Shown in pieces: positions 12,452 to 24,290 of a stretch of 64,000 nucleotides of DNA. The notes beneath the pieces are model-generated. The model was given only the letters and a program-made list of their open reading frames with translations. It made no database searches and was not told the DNA's origin. A program made the translations under genes and the position numbers. The DNA lies in NCBI GenBank assembly GCA_032164245.1, contig JAVMKO010000003.1, positions 140,357,259-140,421,258 on the forward strand, written 5' to 3'. Each line of letters opens with the position of its first letter. The first letter of the stretch is position 1. Origin of the DNA: Sternotherus odoratus (Eukaryota; Chordata; Testudines; Kinosternidae).

Positions 12452-14984
12452 GAGAGAGTTTTCTGGTGCCAACCACAAGTCAAGTAGAATTAGAGACCAA
12501 ACAAGGTATGTACCAGCAGTGTAAACAGGGCTTGGTATTCCCTGAACGTAAGGCTTCTTTAATGGAAATCTTTTTTGATGGAGGCCTTCTGCACTGGATT
12601 AGACAGTCTCCATTTAAGCAGAAGCATACTTCCAACTTCAAAACTAGCAGGATTTGTGAGGCAGACTTTAAACAAAGTAGACAAGAAGGAGATGGGAGGG
12701 GGGCTTTAGCACAAACTAAATAATTTGGAATGTAATTCCCACACAGCAGAAGAGGGAATTGTTTTAAAAGAAAAAATGAAGATCTAGAATAGAATGAGTG
12801 CACTAAAATGTCGTTGCACAAAAACAAGAAAAGTGGGAAACTGACAAGAAGAACCAGATGCAATACTAAATGAGGGAGTATGTGATCCAGTAGACATAGC
12901 TAAACCATGGTGGGATGATTCCTACAACTGAATGTTTATAATGAAGAATATAATTTATATACGAGAGATAGCAATGGAAAAACTAGTGGAGAATTGGTAG
13001 TATATCTCAAGAGCATGCCTAGTGCCTGCAGACTGTAAAGCTCCAGTTAAAAAGTGGATATAATGGGAGTGAATTTCTTTGGATAAGGGACATGAATGAA
13101 CACTGCTCCTCTGCTATAGGCCACCAGGATCGGAGAAGAGTAAGACCAATTCTTGGAGTATTGAAAATATACACAGATAATTTTAACCACTATGCCTGAG
13201 ACCTGGGGTCTGGATATAAAGATTCTCCTAGCAGTTTCAGAACCCTCTATTTTGTCTTTTTCAACTCCATCTTTTATTATTGATTAAAAGGCCCTTGAAG
13301 AGGAGAAGGTAATGATATAACAATTATATTACAAAAAAAAGATGAGAATGTGCACAAAAATACCATTTTCACAAAAGCCACATTTTCACTCCCAAAGCAA
13401 TGAGCTCAGGGATAAGGAAGAATGAACCAGTTCAGAAACTCCACCCGCAAATGAACCTCTGCCCTCTTCTGAAATGCAACATTTCTGAAGTTCTGTAAAC
13501 TATTTTTTCCATGCACTTGTGGATTCAAAATATAGCTGGAAGAGGAAGTGCAGAAATACCACAAAGAAGCTGTTTCTGCAATGTTTCTAGCTTGGCTGGA
13601 AGTACAAACAACAAGAAGTCTCCAGAGAAAGCCTTCTGTCATGAGATTTCCAGCCCAACTTTGCAGACTTGGATAGCTTAGAGAAACTTCAAGTAAATAC
13701 CCAAATTCTGTGGTGTTTCATCCACAAGCTGAGGGATTATTTTTTTATTGGTGCTCCACTCACTCTTCAGCTGTATCTATATTGGCAAAATCAGGACCTA
13801 TAGTTCACCACCACTTTGACTCCATTAGTGATAGCAACAATAGAAGCTGAAGTGTAGAAAGATGGCAGACATTTTTATCACTGTTAGTCATAAAATCAGT
13901 CATCTCCTGTCTTCACTACAGCTTCCACTGTTGCTACCAAGGTAGTATTTTCCCCAATGTAGACAAGTCTGCTTGTTCTAGACTAAAACAGAGAAAGTGA
14001 ATGGATCTAAGATTTGAGTCCCCACTCTTCACTCTGCCTGAGACCTGGGGTCTGGATATGAAGATTCTCCTAGCAGTTTCAGAACCCCCATCACTCATCC
14101 AACCTTGGTTCCAAGAAGAAACCTGAGAGGGGGATCAAGCTTCACAGCTCAAAATCCATTGAGGGGATGCAGATTGTCCCACACTGCCACTCCCAGCTCT
14201 GGAGGCCGGGGTGAAGATCATCTGTGGTGTCCTTTCTGCTTAGGAGAGGTGAAGAGTCTGAAATAAAGCCCGCATGCTTGATACCAGACCGAAAGAGGAA
14301 ATATGAGGAGCTACCAGAGTGTAGGTATGTTTGATCTGCAAATTTTTGTTTGGCCCATCAACATTCTACTGGAATTCCCTTTGATTTACCAAAGCCATTG
14401 GGCTATGGTATACTTCTGTGCTACACCTAAACAGCTCTGAGAAACAGTGGGCAGTCATGAAAAAATGTTGTGAGCCATAAAAATATACTGTCCAGGCCAC
14501 TTTTGCCACCTACCTGGCCTAGGGGGAAGGAGACAAAAAGGAGGGTGGACATGGGCTAGGAGAAGAAGCAGAGAACTAGGTTCATGAGGAAAAGTGTGTG
14601 ACGGGGTCAGGCCTGGCTGTGTTTTGGGCTTGTCAGATTATGTTGCCTTGCCATGTTGTACCCATGAATCCTGCCCTATTTATTTGAACCTTTTGCAGTT
14701 TGCCCACATCTATTCCATAATACAAATTGCTCTACAGCACAGGAGTTCATTAGACAACTGTAATAGTGCAAAACATTCCCTGGAGGAATGGCTTCATTTT
14801 ATGGTAAAAACTTGAGCATCTTTTCTAGTTTGTTGAGGAGAAATGTGACAAAGGCTTAACAGCAGCTCAGCTTCCCCCTTTCCTTTCCACAGGTACTCAG
14901 GAAAGGACTATAAATTGGCTGTTTGGACGACAGAAGGCCTTTGGAAAGGGCAAGCTCCTGTCCAGGGTCATAGGGATGCATTGT
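12452..14984. other. unassigned sequence containing a 52-bp dispersed duplication
   Basis: Two nearly identical segments, about 13191-13243 and 14036-14088 (tgcctgagacctggggtctg ... ctcctagcagtttcagaacc), lie 845 bp apart in direct orientation. Nothing else was recognised. No gene is supported. Confidence 0.5.
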
Positions 14985-15070
14985 TTGTTTATTATTATTA
15001 TTTATTTGTGTTACAGCAGTGCCTAGAGGTCCCGGCTGAGATCAGGGTCCAGTGTGCCTGGTACTAGCTG
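14985..15070 (-). repeat. L2-like LINE 3' end
   Basis: On the minus strand it reads through 'gggacctctaggcactgctg' and ends in an AT-rich (aataat) tail at 14988-15005. It resembles the 3' tails at 3428 and 5665. Confidence 0.5.
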
Positions 15071-17571
15071 TTAAACTTTAGCTGTAGAGACAATAATCAG
15101 GTTATTGTTGCTTCTTAAGGTGTTACATGATGGGTCCAGCTTTAACCAAGCTGTTCCATAGCCGATACCTTTGCCAAAATAGCACCTCACTGTAGTTCTC
15201 CAACTCTGTAATAAAATACATGAAGAATCTGTCTGGCCAGTGACAGTGTTCTCATAAGGGGATTTTCAACTTAGTTATATATAAGCATCTTCTGAGAGGT
15301 TTAAACCACAAAACTTTTACTGAAGTATTAAAGGAACTGTACAGGACTTAATAGCAGCCCAGGGAAACTCCCCTATATTAATAGCCCTTGTTGTCATTGC
15401 CCAGCTGTGTGAGGCCTCTGAGGGAGTAATTAACGTATTGTTCTGTGTCATTTGATTTGAATGTGGTGGTTTTGTGAAAGAGAACTTGATAAGTGGGAAA
15501 GTCAAAAAGCAAGCTAATAAAGAGTGGCCGTGTTTACAAATACAAATTCCGATGGACTGTGCCGTATGAAGGACTGCCCTGTATCAACATACACATTTGT
15601 ATCAAAGAAGCAATCCAGGCTGCACTCTAAGATATGTAGCACAGGATCAAATTACCCCTCTTCCCAGCTATGCATGGTTTCTGCACCAAGACTATTTCTC
15701 TGTTTCATTGACTGCCTTCTAATCAGCACCCGGGTCCAACCCTAGACCTCAGGACTTTGTACAACTAAACTGCTTGGTCTGGCTAGAAAAAAAAAAAGTC
15801 ACAAGTCTAAATCCTTGAATGACAGTTGTAACAAGTGAGACTTGTCTAATCTTGTTGAACTGTTGTGGTCAGTTGGCGTAGCTGCCTAGCTCAATAGTCC
15901 TGGTATTCCCCAGAGGCTTCAGTAAGGGAGTTTTTTTTTTCTTTCAGCTGCTTGTTATCAGATAAAGTTGGGCTCATGTGTGAGCAAAGCTAGCTAAGTT
16001 TTAGAATGTGCAGCTAAGGAATCAATATCCAGGATATACAGGGTTATAGAAGTTTTAAGAACAATGATTGATGGGGAAGATTTGAATTAGTTATTGTTTC
16101 TTTTCAATGTGTGAATTAAAATGAATATTGCTACAGAACTGTCTCCAGTTTTTCCTGACACTTTAGTATTCTGAGCTTGCTGGAAATTAATTAATGTTTT
16201 TTAAGTTTATTAACAGCACCAGGACTGCACAGGGAATAAAACTGGGAAAACAAGAAAACCTCATAAAGAGCACATGGGAGATTATGAAATATGTTACGGG
16301 TTATGTCTATTTTGCTTCATTTTTGACACAGGCGTTCACAATAAAGTTAATGCTGAACTCCCTGAGAAATTGCATGCCAACAAATCTCTTGACAGTAAAG
16401 TTCTTGACAGTTCCCAGGACTTTTCAAACATAACACTTTGCTGTCTTTAAAAAATGCAGCTGTTTTTGACACTGTGCTTGCTGCTTACTGATGCTGTTTG
16501 CTTGTACCCGGCACTGGAATAGAACACAACATTGCACTGTGTAAGTGTCATCACCAAGGCTTTAGTGATCTGCCTGGAATTCCTTCACATTTGTCTTCTT
16601 GTAAAAATGAGCTAGAAGAAACAATCTCTTTGCAAAAGAAACTAGGGATTTTGGATGCTGAACTTGAAACAACCTAAAGGGGCCTTATTTTCAGAGACTG
16701 GGTGCTCAGCACTTACTGAAAATCAGGCAACTTTACCCATGGAAAAAAATAGCAGACGTTGGGCTTGGTTTTGGTTTAATTAGTTTGTGAGTTGCTTGGT
16801 GGCTAGTAGCTTGTTTGGCTTGTAGTTGTTTTTTTGTTGTTTTTTAAAAATCAGCTCCTGGCAATCAGGGTCAAGAGGCGGGGAGAGGCAGGAGTGCACA
16901 GCAGGCCCACCACAGTCCCAGACTTCACGCTGGGCGGGGATCTAGTCACATAGAGTGTTGGGGTTCTTAGGAATGGGCTTGTTTTGCCTTGTTTTGAAAT
17001 GGGATTAGCTTGATTTTTGCCTTATTGTGAAAGTCGGGGTGTTTATTTACCACATGAAAGTTGACAACTGTGATCTCCAGTTAGGCACCCCACAAATCAC
17101 TAGTAACTTTTGAAAATTTAGGCCTAGACTTTCACTAGCAGCTCAGTCTCAGTTTTAAAAAGCACATGGGGCAGATTTTCAAGAGAGTTCAGTACCCAAA
17201 ACTGGTGTCACGTGTGGTAGAGGTTGGAAGTTTTGTAGTGAATTACGCAGGGGACTGCCGGAGGAGAAAGGAAAGTCTGACGGTTAAGGTAACTGAATGC
17301 CATCCTAGAGAATTAGATTATATCAGTGCCTATGCCACAGTGTCCCACGTGATGCTGGGTAAGTCAGCTAAACCAAAATTGTCTCAGGTGCTCAGTAGCT
17401 ACATGTTCAACTTGAGACAATTGGCGTCTGCATATGCACTTAGCTACAACTGAAGTGACTGTGAGCTGTGCTTTGAACATGTAAAGTACTATAAAATGTT
17501 ACATTCATTGAAAAATAATCAGGCCATAGGTATCTCAAATGTAGCACCTAAAATTAGTGTACACTTTTGAC
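15071..17571. other. unassigned sequence with old repeat fragments
   Basis: Positions 16680-16740 and 17090-17190 hold 'cagattttcaa'-type phrases of a palindromic MITE family (clear copies at 26556 and 43471). Positions 16760-17060 look like another dispersed repeat with 'ttgttttgaaatgggattag', class unknown. No coding signal was seen. Confidence 0.35.
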
Positions 17572-17800
17572 AATGTGTCTGTGCCTCAGTTTTCCACCTG
17601 TAAAAATGGAGATACCACCAGTGCTTAATTTGAGCCATGGGACCTCTAGGTTTGGCAGTTCATAGCCTCTGCACTTGCCACATCAGTTATGAATGTAAAA
17701 AAAATTGTTTGAGCTCTGGCACCTAATTGCTTGAGCCTGGCACCTTTTTGTTACAAATTAAGCACTGGCTACCACCATCCCCTTTGGGCTAGTCATGTTC
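17572..17800 (+). repeat. MIR-like SINE fragment interrupted by a hAT MITE
   Basis: The phrase gtctgtgcctcagttttcca followed by 'cctgtaaaaatggagatacc' is the MIR core. It is then interrupted at 17619 and appears to resume at 17776 (catcccctttgg). The right flank is weak; the MIR call rests mainly on the left part. Confidence 0.5.
17619..17767. mobile_element. hAT MITE with 8-bp target duplication
   Basis: Ends cagtgcttaattt and aaattaagcactg are perfect inverted repeats over 13 bases. Flanks gataccac (17611-17618) and gctaccac (17768-17775) match at 7 of 8 positions, the hAT signature. It is 149 bp and non-coding. It landed in a MIR copy, so it is younger than that MIR. Confidence 0.85.
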
Positions 17801-17819
17801 CTCAAATGTCTGACAATCA

Positions 17820-18211
17820 ACTGCATGTCATGTTTTCACAACTGACCCATAGGCCAATGGATGGGTAAAAAAAAGAGCTTCAAAGACACCGTTAAAGCCA
17901 ACATGAACAAGTGCAATATTAACAAACTCATGGGCAACCCAAACCTTCAACTGACCCAAATGGAAAAGAACCTGGTGGTAAGGATCCCCGTGCTTTGAGA
18001 TCCCACAAAAACAAACAGGGAGCAGAGAAACAAACATGCTGAAGCCCAATTCAACAATCCAGATCTACTCCTTCCACTGGGAAACGTCTGCCCCAACTGT
18101 GCAAGATCTGTGAATCCCAGATTGGACTCATTAGCCACCTGCCAATCCACCAGCAATAACTGGCCTCCATTTCATGGAAGACAATCATCCTTGAACTCTG
18201 AGGGATCGCTG
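17820..18211 (+). pseudogene. LINE ORF C-terminal relic with C2H2-like finger
   Basis: A plus-strand frame at about 17876-17943 reads SFKDTVKANMNKCNIN, and a later one at 18086-18152 reads CPNC and, after a frame change, IGLISHLPIHQQ. An 'RFKDTLK...CNI' stretch followed by a C-x2-C...H-x3-H finger with the phrase RIGLISHLR is a known C-terminal arrangement of some vertebrate non-LTR retrotransposon ORFs. The frames are broken by stops and shifts. The copy is 5'-truncated and dead. The clade is not determined. Confidence 0.5.
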
Positions 18212-18375
18212 ACTATCTTTTAGAAAGACATCCAGTCTTGATTTAAAGAGTTTAAGTAATGGAGAATCCTCTACATCCCTAGGTGAGTTGTTCCAATGGC
18301 TAATTGCCCTTACTGTTGAAAATTTGCACCTTATTTGTATTTCAAATTTCTCTAGTTTCAACCGTCAGCCATTGG
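18212..18375 (-). pseudogene. CR1 LINE ORF2 3' fragment
   Basis: On the minus strand the piece reads 'cacctagggatgtagaggat' then 'cttaaactctttaaatcaag', encoding a PRDVEDSPLLKLFKSRLDVF-like stretch. That matches the CR1 ORF2 terminus pattern (LPREVVESPSLEVFK.RLD). It joins the LINE relic to its left without a visible target duplication, as is common for CR1. Only about 160 bp survive. Confidence 0.65.
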
Positions 18376-18581
18376 ACCTTGAAATTTCCATATTGACACA
18401 CACAGCAAGCCAATGGCAGAGTTATGACAAGAGCCCATGTCTCCGATCACATGGATCACACTGCCTACCATTCACACTTGTGAAGAGGGGTGTACAACAT
18501 TACCTCTGGTGTGGGTGAGTGGTAGGTACAAGGAAGTAAAGAATCAGGCTCACAGAATAAAATGTAAAATGCGATCTTATA
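18376..18581. other. unassigned non-coding sequence
   Basis: No feature recognised. Confidence 0.3.
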
Positions 18582-18589
18582 GTCTAGAA

Positions 18590-18831
18590 CTGTGGTCTTC
18601 AAAGTGGGGTGCGCGAGACCAGCCCTGGGTGTGTGCAAGACCCCAGCACCACCGCCAATCCCACCCAGGAGACCACCAAAGTCACACTCTATTTTTGTCC
18701 CGTGGAAATGCTGCTGAAAGAAAGCGGAAGCTTTCTATTCGGCAGCATTTCGGTGGACATACCCCGGGGGGGCTGCCAGTGGAGGCGGGACTGGGAAAGG
18801 GGCCGCAGAGCAAAAAAATTGAAGAATGCTG
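18590..18831. mobile_element. hAT MITE with 8-bp target duplication
   Basis: The left end ctgtggtcttcaaagtgggg and right end ttgaagaatgctg are imperfect inverted repeats. Flanks gtctagaa (18582-18589) and gtctagga (18832-18839) agree at 7 of 8 bases. The 242-bp interior is GC-rich and non-coding. Open frames across it run out into flanking DNA and are not genes. Confidence 0.8.
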
Positions 18832-18839
18832 GTCTAGGA

Positions 18840-20318
18840 GGCATCTGCAAAGACCAAGTGGGGCTGAATCATCTTTATTTACACCAGTGTAGACCTAGAG
18901 TAATTCTCCAGACAAAAGTGATGTAAAACCAGTACAAGTGGAAAAAAATCAGGCTCTTGATTGTTATTGTTTTATAGTACATCTATTTTGTTTCCTAGCT
19001 ATAGCATTAAACACCCTTCAAAGCAAGTAGCTGAATAGAAATAGGTTTAAGAACAGTTTGCATGTGACCTACCAAGATTTTGATGAACAGGATAAAGCAG
19101 AAAAAATTCTCACTTGAACTCAGTGCTGATTTTACCCAGCAAAGGAGCTCTTTTATCTTTTATTTTTTTTAAATGCCGCCATAATCATGAGATTGCATAA
19201 CAAGCTTTTAAAGAGAAAATTCTGCTGCTCTGTGGATAACTGCAGTCACATAGCTGCCATGCAGGAAGAGATGCATGAAAAGCAAAAGGACAAAAACAAA
19301 AGGTCTGTTTACAGTCACAGCTCATCTCAGAAAGCGGAGGGGGGGGAACCCCAGAGAGCACGCTGAACCTGGGACTCAGGTGGCTTCCGTATGTGGTTTC
19401 ACACTTTTGATGTAATAGGCTGATGTTATGATGCTCTCTGTGCTTAGTGTTTGCCATTCGCACACAGTCACACGCAACAGAGAAGCAGAATGTCCAGTAC
19501 AAGCACATAGTAGTTTTTCCACACACAAGGTACCAAAGTGCTGTTACCGGATTAAACTATACAAAGGGGTGGCATATTCGTGATATAAATGACAGAAACC
19601 AGTAGTGTAAAGGCTTGAATAGTGAATAAGCATTCAACCATAAGGCTGATGAGAGAGGGAAAGAGAAATTAAAAGATGGCTAGGCAGGGAAAAAAATATT
19701 TGGGGAGTGATTAAAAATTACATTTTCTTTGTGCCAAAGTGCTGAAAGTGAATTACAGCCATGGCACACAACCCTGTCAAGGTTTCTTGTCTACACACCA
19801 CCGCCTGGCATTGGTTCTGCTTTTCCATTCAGCTCTGTTCGTTTTATTTTTACCTCATCCTTCCAACCAACTGTTTGTCTATTTCATCCACCTCCTGCCT
19901 CCTCTCTGACACTGAAGCTGTGAGTAATTTGGGGCAAGGACTGATTTCATTACATCTTTGGACAGCACCGAACATCATGGGCCCTGGTTATTAATTGGAT
20001 TTTTAGATTCTGGAGTAATGTGGTAAGTGTTGCAGGTTTGGGTCCTTGCTTTGATGTATATAAGGGCCTGACCATACCTCACTTATTTGAACAGGAGTTT
20101 TGCCATACACTGCAGTGGGAGTAAGTTAAGGCCTGTTCTTGCTTTAAGTTTCTTCTCAAACCAGCTTTTGGTGGTAACACCAGTTTGGCTTAAAGTGGTG
20201 AGAGAGTATGCAGCTAGGGACTCAAGATTGTGAACTGGACTCTCACTGGTGTTCAATCTTTACTCATTCCCAGATAAAAAATAAATGCCCACTTTTTTTT
20301 AATAACAGCTGTATTCTC
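18840..20318. other. unassigned sequence with a decayed palindromic MITE
   Basis: Positions 18862-18958 (ggctgaatcat ... aaaaaatcaggctc) resemble the 'gcctgattctcc' palindromic family. The remainder holds no recognised feature. Confidence 0.35.
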
Positions 20319-20720
20319 TAGGGCCGGGGAGGGGGCAGTCTGTGGCTCCAGAGTCTTTTGTGGCTCTTTAGAGGTTAATATGCGTCTCCTTGCACAAACA
20401 CTGACTCCGGGGCTGGAGCTACAGATGCTAACTTTCCAGTGTGCTGTGGGGTGCTCACTGCTCAAGCCCCGGCTCTGCCCAAGGCCCTGCCCCCACTCTA
20501 CCCCTTTCCCCAAGGTCCCTTCCCTTCCCCCGAGCCTGCCATGAACTCACTGCTCCCCTCCCCTCCTACGCATGTGAAACAGCTGCTGGCAGGCAGGAGG
20601 CACTGGGGGCTGGAGCGGGGTGGAGGAGCTGATGGGAGGCTGCTGACATATTACTTTGGCTCTTTGGCAATGTACATTGGTAAATTCTGGCTCCTTCTCA
20701 GGCTCAGTTGGCCACCCCTG
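20319..20720. mobile_element. hAT-like MITE, 'gttggccacccctg' family
   Basis: The right end cagttggccacccctg and phrases 'tgtggctccagagtcttttg' and 'gttaatatgcgtctcc' near the left end fit a common reptile hAT MITE with caggggtggccaac ends. The left terminus is mutated (agggccgggg). No clean 8-bp duplication was found. The interior is GC-rich. Confidence 0.6.
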
Positions 20721-20838
20721 TGCTAGGGGCTGCCATGTTTGAAGAGTTGTCTGAATTTGGATTTTGTCTCTATTTTAATTAGGTTCTACCTTATTATATT
20801 ACTTTTTATTTGGTTGTCTTTAAAATATTATTCTGTGG

Positions 20839-20954
20839 CTAGGGTGACCAGATAGCAGGTGTGAACATGGAGGTAATAGGCGCAGATATAAGACAAAATG
20901 CCTCATACCGGGACTGTCCCTAATCCCTATAAAATCAGGACATCTGGTCACCCT
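20839..20954 (-). mobile_element. agggtgaccagat MITE with 8-bp target duplication
   Basis: It is a complete inverted copy of the family at 2036: agggtgaccagat on the left and atctggtcaccct on the right. Flanks ttctgtgg (20831-20838) and atctgtgg (20955-20962) match at 7 of 8, supporting hAT. The inner 'gggactgtccctaatcccta' corresponds to the reverse of the 2036 copy. Confidence 0.8.
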
Positions 20955-20962
20955 ATCTGTGG

Positions 20963-22599
20963 TGCCCCAAATACTTCTGCTAGGAAGAGGGGTATATTGC
21001 TTGGAATTGCAATTATATATACCTAAAGTCAAGGTTGCAACTCTAGGTTTTTTTAATAAAGAGGTGGGACAATAACCCCACAGTGAAGAACCAGGACTAG
21101 CTCAGCTTGGTATGGCACAGAAGACTGTGCTGGGACCTGGGGAGGCGGGGAGAAGGAAATCACACCCAGCTAGATTCTCATCTCATTTACTCATGGGTGC
21201 AAATAGATAGTTGCATGCACAAAATGTACTATCAAGTATGCAAAAAGGATCTCTGTGTGTATACATATATACAAACCCAATCATTGCAATAACGGAGTGT
21301 TAAAGAATTTCACTCTTTTCCTCCAGTGACTTCTGTGCAGCCATTGGTCTGTGTTAAGTTTGAAAGAGCTAATGGAAGTTTTTCTGGTACTTTTCTACCC
21401 CAGTTTGTAAAACCCTGGGATATGAATGCTTCATTAACACTTTCATTTCTAATGCTACACATGGGATATGGATATGGAACACAGTTCTTCTGTTCCCTCT
21501 CACCACTGTGCTTAAGACAACAGAACTCTATGGGCCCATGTAGATTAAAAACTTCACTCTTATTTCTTCTGAGACACAAGCTTCTCCAGAAAAGCTTGTG
21601 CATCACTGCATGAGTCTGGTCAACATTTCTGGCACCCAGACCAATAGGAAGTCTTATATTTTCCACTGTGCTACTCCTGCTGGAACTAGGCTTTTAGGCA
21701 ACACATCAGTTACTCTTTTCTTTCTTCCTGTAAAGTAACACACATTACTTACTTATTTTAGAAGTCCTGTCCTGACTATGAGCAGTGATTTGATGGAATA
21801 CCACCACAGTTTCACACACACCAAGTAGCTTCATATATGTATTCTTATATGAGCCAGACCTTGTAGTCTAAGTTTTCTATTCTAAAATGTCATAATGGGG
21901 TCTCCTAGCCTTATACACAAGCACTGTAAAGTCAGGTTATATCATGGGGTACTTACAAGCATCCCATGACCTCTATGTCTTGCAGTCATTACAGGACATG
22001 GAATATTGTGTCCTTATTAAGAAAATCACCACAGAATTGTACAGTAATGGTCTATATACACACACACACACTATAGTTTCTAATCATGTCACTGCTGTGA
22101 TTTGGACCAGTTCTGTTTACTACTGTAGTATTTTAAGGATGGCCCTTGCTACCATATATAGTTGTCTACAAGTCTCATTATTTTATATGTAGGGCAACAC
22201 TTCAGAATTCTAAACTGAGGCATGGTTGTATAGATTGGCATATACTCAAGCATTAAATGCACCTAATCATAATTAGTGAGGAAAAATAAAAAAAAATGTT
22301 TCAAGATAATTAATTTTCAGAAAATTAAAAGAGAAGCAATATAATGAACTAAAATAATTTGAGACTCAGAGATCACGGAGCACTGATTTAAAATAACTAG
22401 CTCTAATAATACCTCTTATATAGCACCTGTTATCCATAGAGCTCAGAACACCAGTGATGGGGCAGCTGCTCCTCACTGGTATGTAAGGGGTTAAAACCTC
22501 CCCGGGGAAGCTGCGAAGGAGGCAGTCAATAAGGAAAAGGCTTATAGTGCCAGGCAATTAGGGGAAGGTTTGCTTTTCAATTCTATGTTCCATAATTAA
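20963..22599. other. unassigned non-coding sequence
   Basis: There is a short (AC) run at about 22059-22071. Positions 22440-22560 resemble a fragment of LTR-type sequence but could not be assigned. No gene supported. Confidence 0.35.
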
Positions 22600-22672
22600 G
22601 GCCAGATTCTCAGTTGGTGTTAAAATAGATTTAACTCCATTGAAGTAATGGAACTTCTTCGATTTACACCCC
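22600..22672. repeat. palindromic MITE fragment (gccagattctc ... gatttacacc)
   Basis: The phrases ggccagattctcag, taactccattgaagtaatgg and gatttacacc belong to a common palindromic family in this window (compare 35873, 61653). Only one side is well kept. Confidence 0.5.
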
Positions 22673-22769
22673 CTGAAGATGTGCGTCTAGACATTTTCCT
22701 ATAACAAAAAAGGTTAATAATGGATCAAAGTCTGCTCTCCGCTACACCTTGTGAGGACAGCAGGAAATA

Positions 22770-24290
22770 AAAACATAACACCGGCCATACTGGGTCAGAC
22801 TGTGGTCCGTCTTGCCCAGTATCCTGTCTCCGACCATGACCTGTGCCAGAGGTTCAGGCAAGCAAAACAGGGCAATTCTGATGATCCACCCCATCTCCTT
22901 CAGGCTTCTGGCAGTCAGAGATTTAGGGTCACCCTGAGCCTAGGGATGCATCCCTGAGCATCTTGGCTAATCACCATTGATGGGCCTATCCTCCATGCAT
23001 TTGGTCAATTCATTTTTGATCCGGATTATATTTTTGGCTAGCACAACATCCCATGGCAACGAATTTCAGAGGTTATTTGTACATTGCATGGAAAAGTACT
23101 ACTTTTTTGTATTAAAACTACAGTAACATTTCTCTATTTGGTTTTTCCACACCATTCATGAATGTATAGACCTCTACTATGTCCCTCCTTAATAGTCCCT
23201 TTCCTAAGATGAACAGCCCTCATCTTTTTAGTCTCTCCTCTAATGGAAGCAATTCTATATCCTTGGTCACCTTTGTTGTCCTTCTCTGAACCTTTTCCAG
23301 TTCCACTATATCTTTTTAAAGATGGGCACAATACTCAAGATGTGGGCACACCATGAATTTATGTCGTGGCATATTTTCCATCTTATTTTCTGTTTCTTGC
23401 CTAATTCCTAACATACTGTATGCATTGAGCAGATAACTATCTAGTCTTCAGATAACTATCCACAGTGACCACAAGATTTCTTTCTTGAGTGGTAACGGTT
23501 AATTTAGAACCAATCATTGTATTTGTATAGTTGGGTTATTTTTTCCTAATGTGTATTACTTTGCATTTATCAACATTGAATTTCATCTCCAATTTTGTTG
23601 TCCAGTCACCTAGGTTTGTGAGATTCCCCTTGTAACTCCTGGCTTTAGATTTAACTATTTTGTATCATCTGCAAATTTCAGTATTTATCCCCCTTTCCAG
23701 ATCATTAATTAATATGTTGAACAGCACAGGCCTCTGCACAGATCCTTGGGGGACCCTGCTGTTCACCTTCTCCACTGTGAAAATTTACCATGAATTCGTA
23801 CCCTTTGTTTCCTGTCTTTCAACCAGTTACGGACCCATGAGAGGACGTCCCCTTTGATCCATGGCTACTTAGTTTCCTTAAAAGCCTTTGGTGAGGGACT
23901 TTGTCAAAGGCGCTCTGAAAATTCAAGTACACTATATGGACTGGATCACCTTATCCACATGCTTGTTGACTCCCTCAAAGAATTCTAATTGGTGAAACAT
24001 TACTTTCCTTTACAAAAACCATATTGACTCTTCTCCAACAAATCATGTTTATCTTAGAATTCTGTTCTTTATAATAGCTTCTATCAATTTTCTCAGTGCT
24101 GAAGTTAGGTCCACTGGCCTGTAATTGCCAAGACTGCTTCTCGAGACCTTTTTTAAAAATAGCATTACATTAGCTACCTTCCAGTCATCAGGTATAGAGG
24201 CTGGTTTCACTGATAGTAGTTCTTCCATTTCATGTTTGAGTGCCTTCAGAATTTTGAGTAAATACTATCTAGACTGCATACTAGAGGAAA
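22770..24290 (-). pseudogene. CR1 LINE, 3' half of ORF2 plus 3' end
   Basis: Read on the minus strand from 24290 down, this copy shows reverse-transcriptase landmarks in the right order. These are PDDWKVANV-like at about 24195-24165, NYRPVDLTS-like at about 24130-24100, VPQGSV at about 23750-23730, VLFNILINDLE just after, and the catalytic-loop equivalent KFADDTK at 23678-23658. Next comes a KVQRRTTKV-like stretch at about 23315-23285. It ends with 'ctgacccagtatggccggtg' and 'ttatgttt' at 22770-22800, the 3' end of a sauropsid CR1 subfamily. Stops and shifts break the frame throughout. The 5' half (endonuclease) is absent, as usual for CR1 insertions. Confidence 0.8.
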
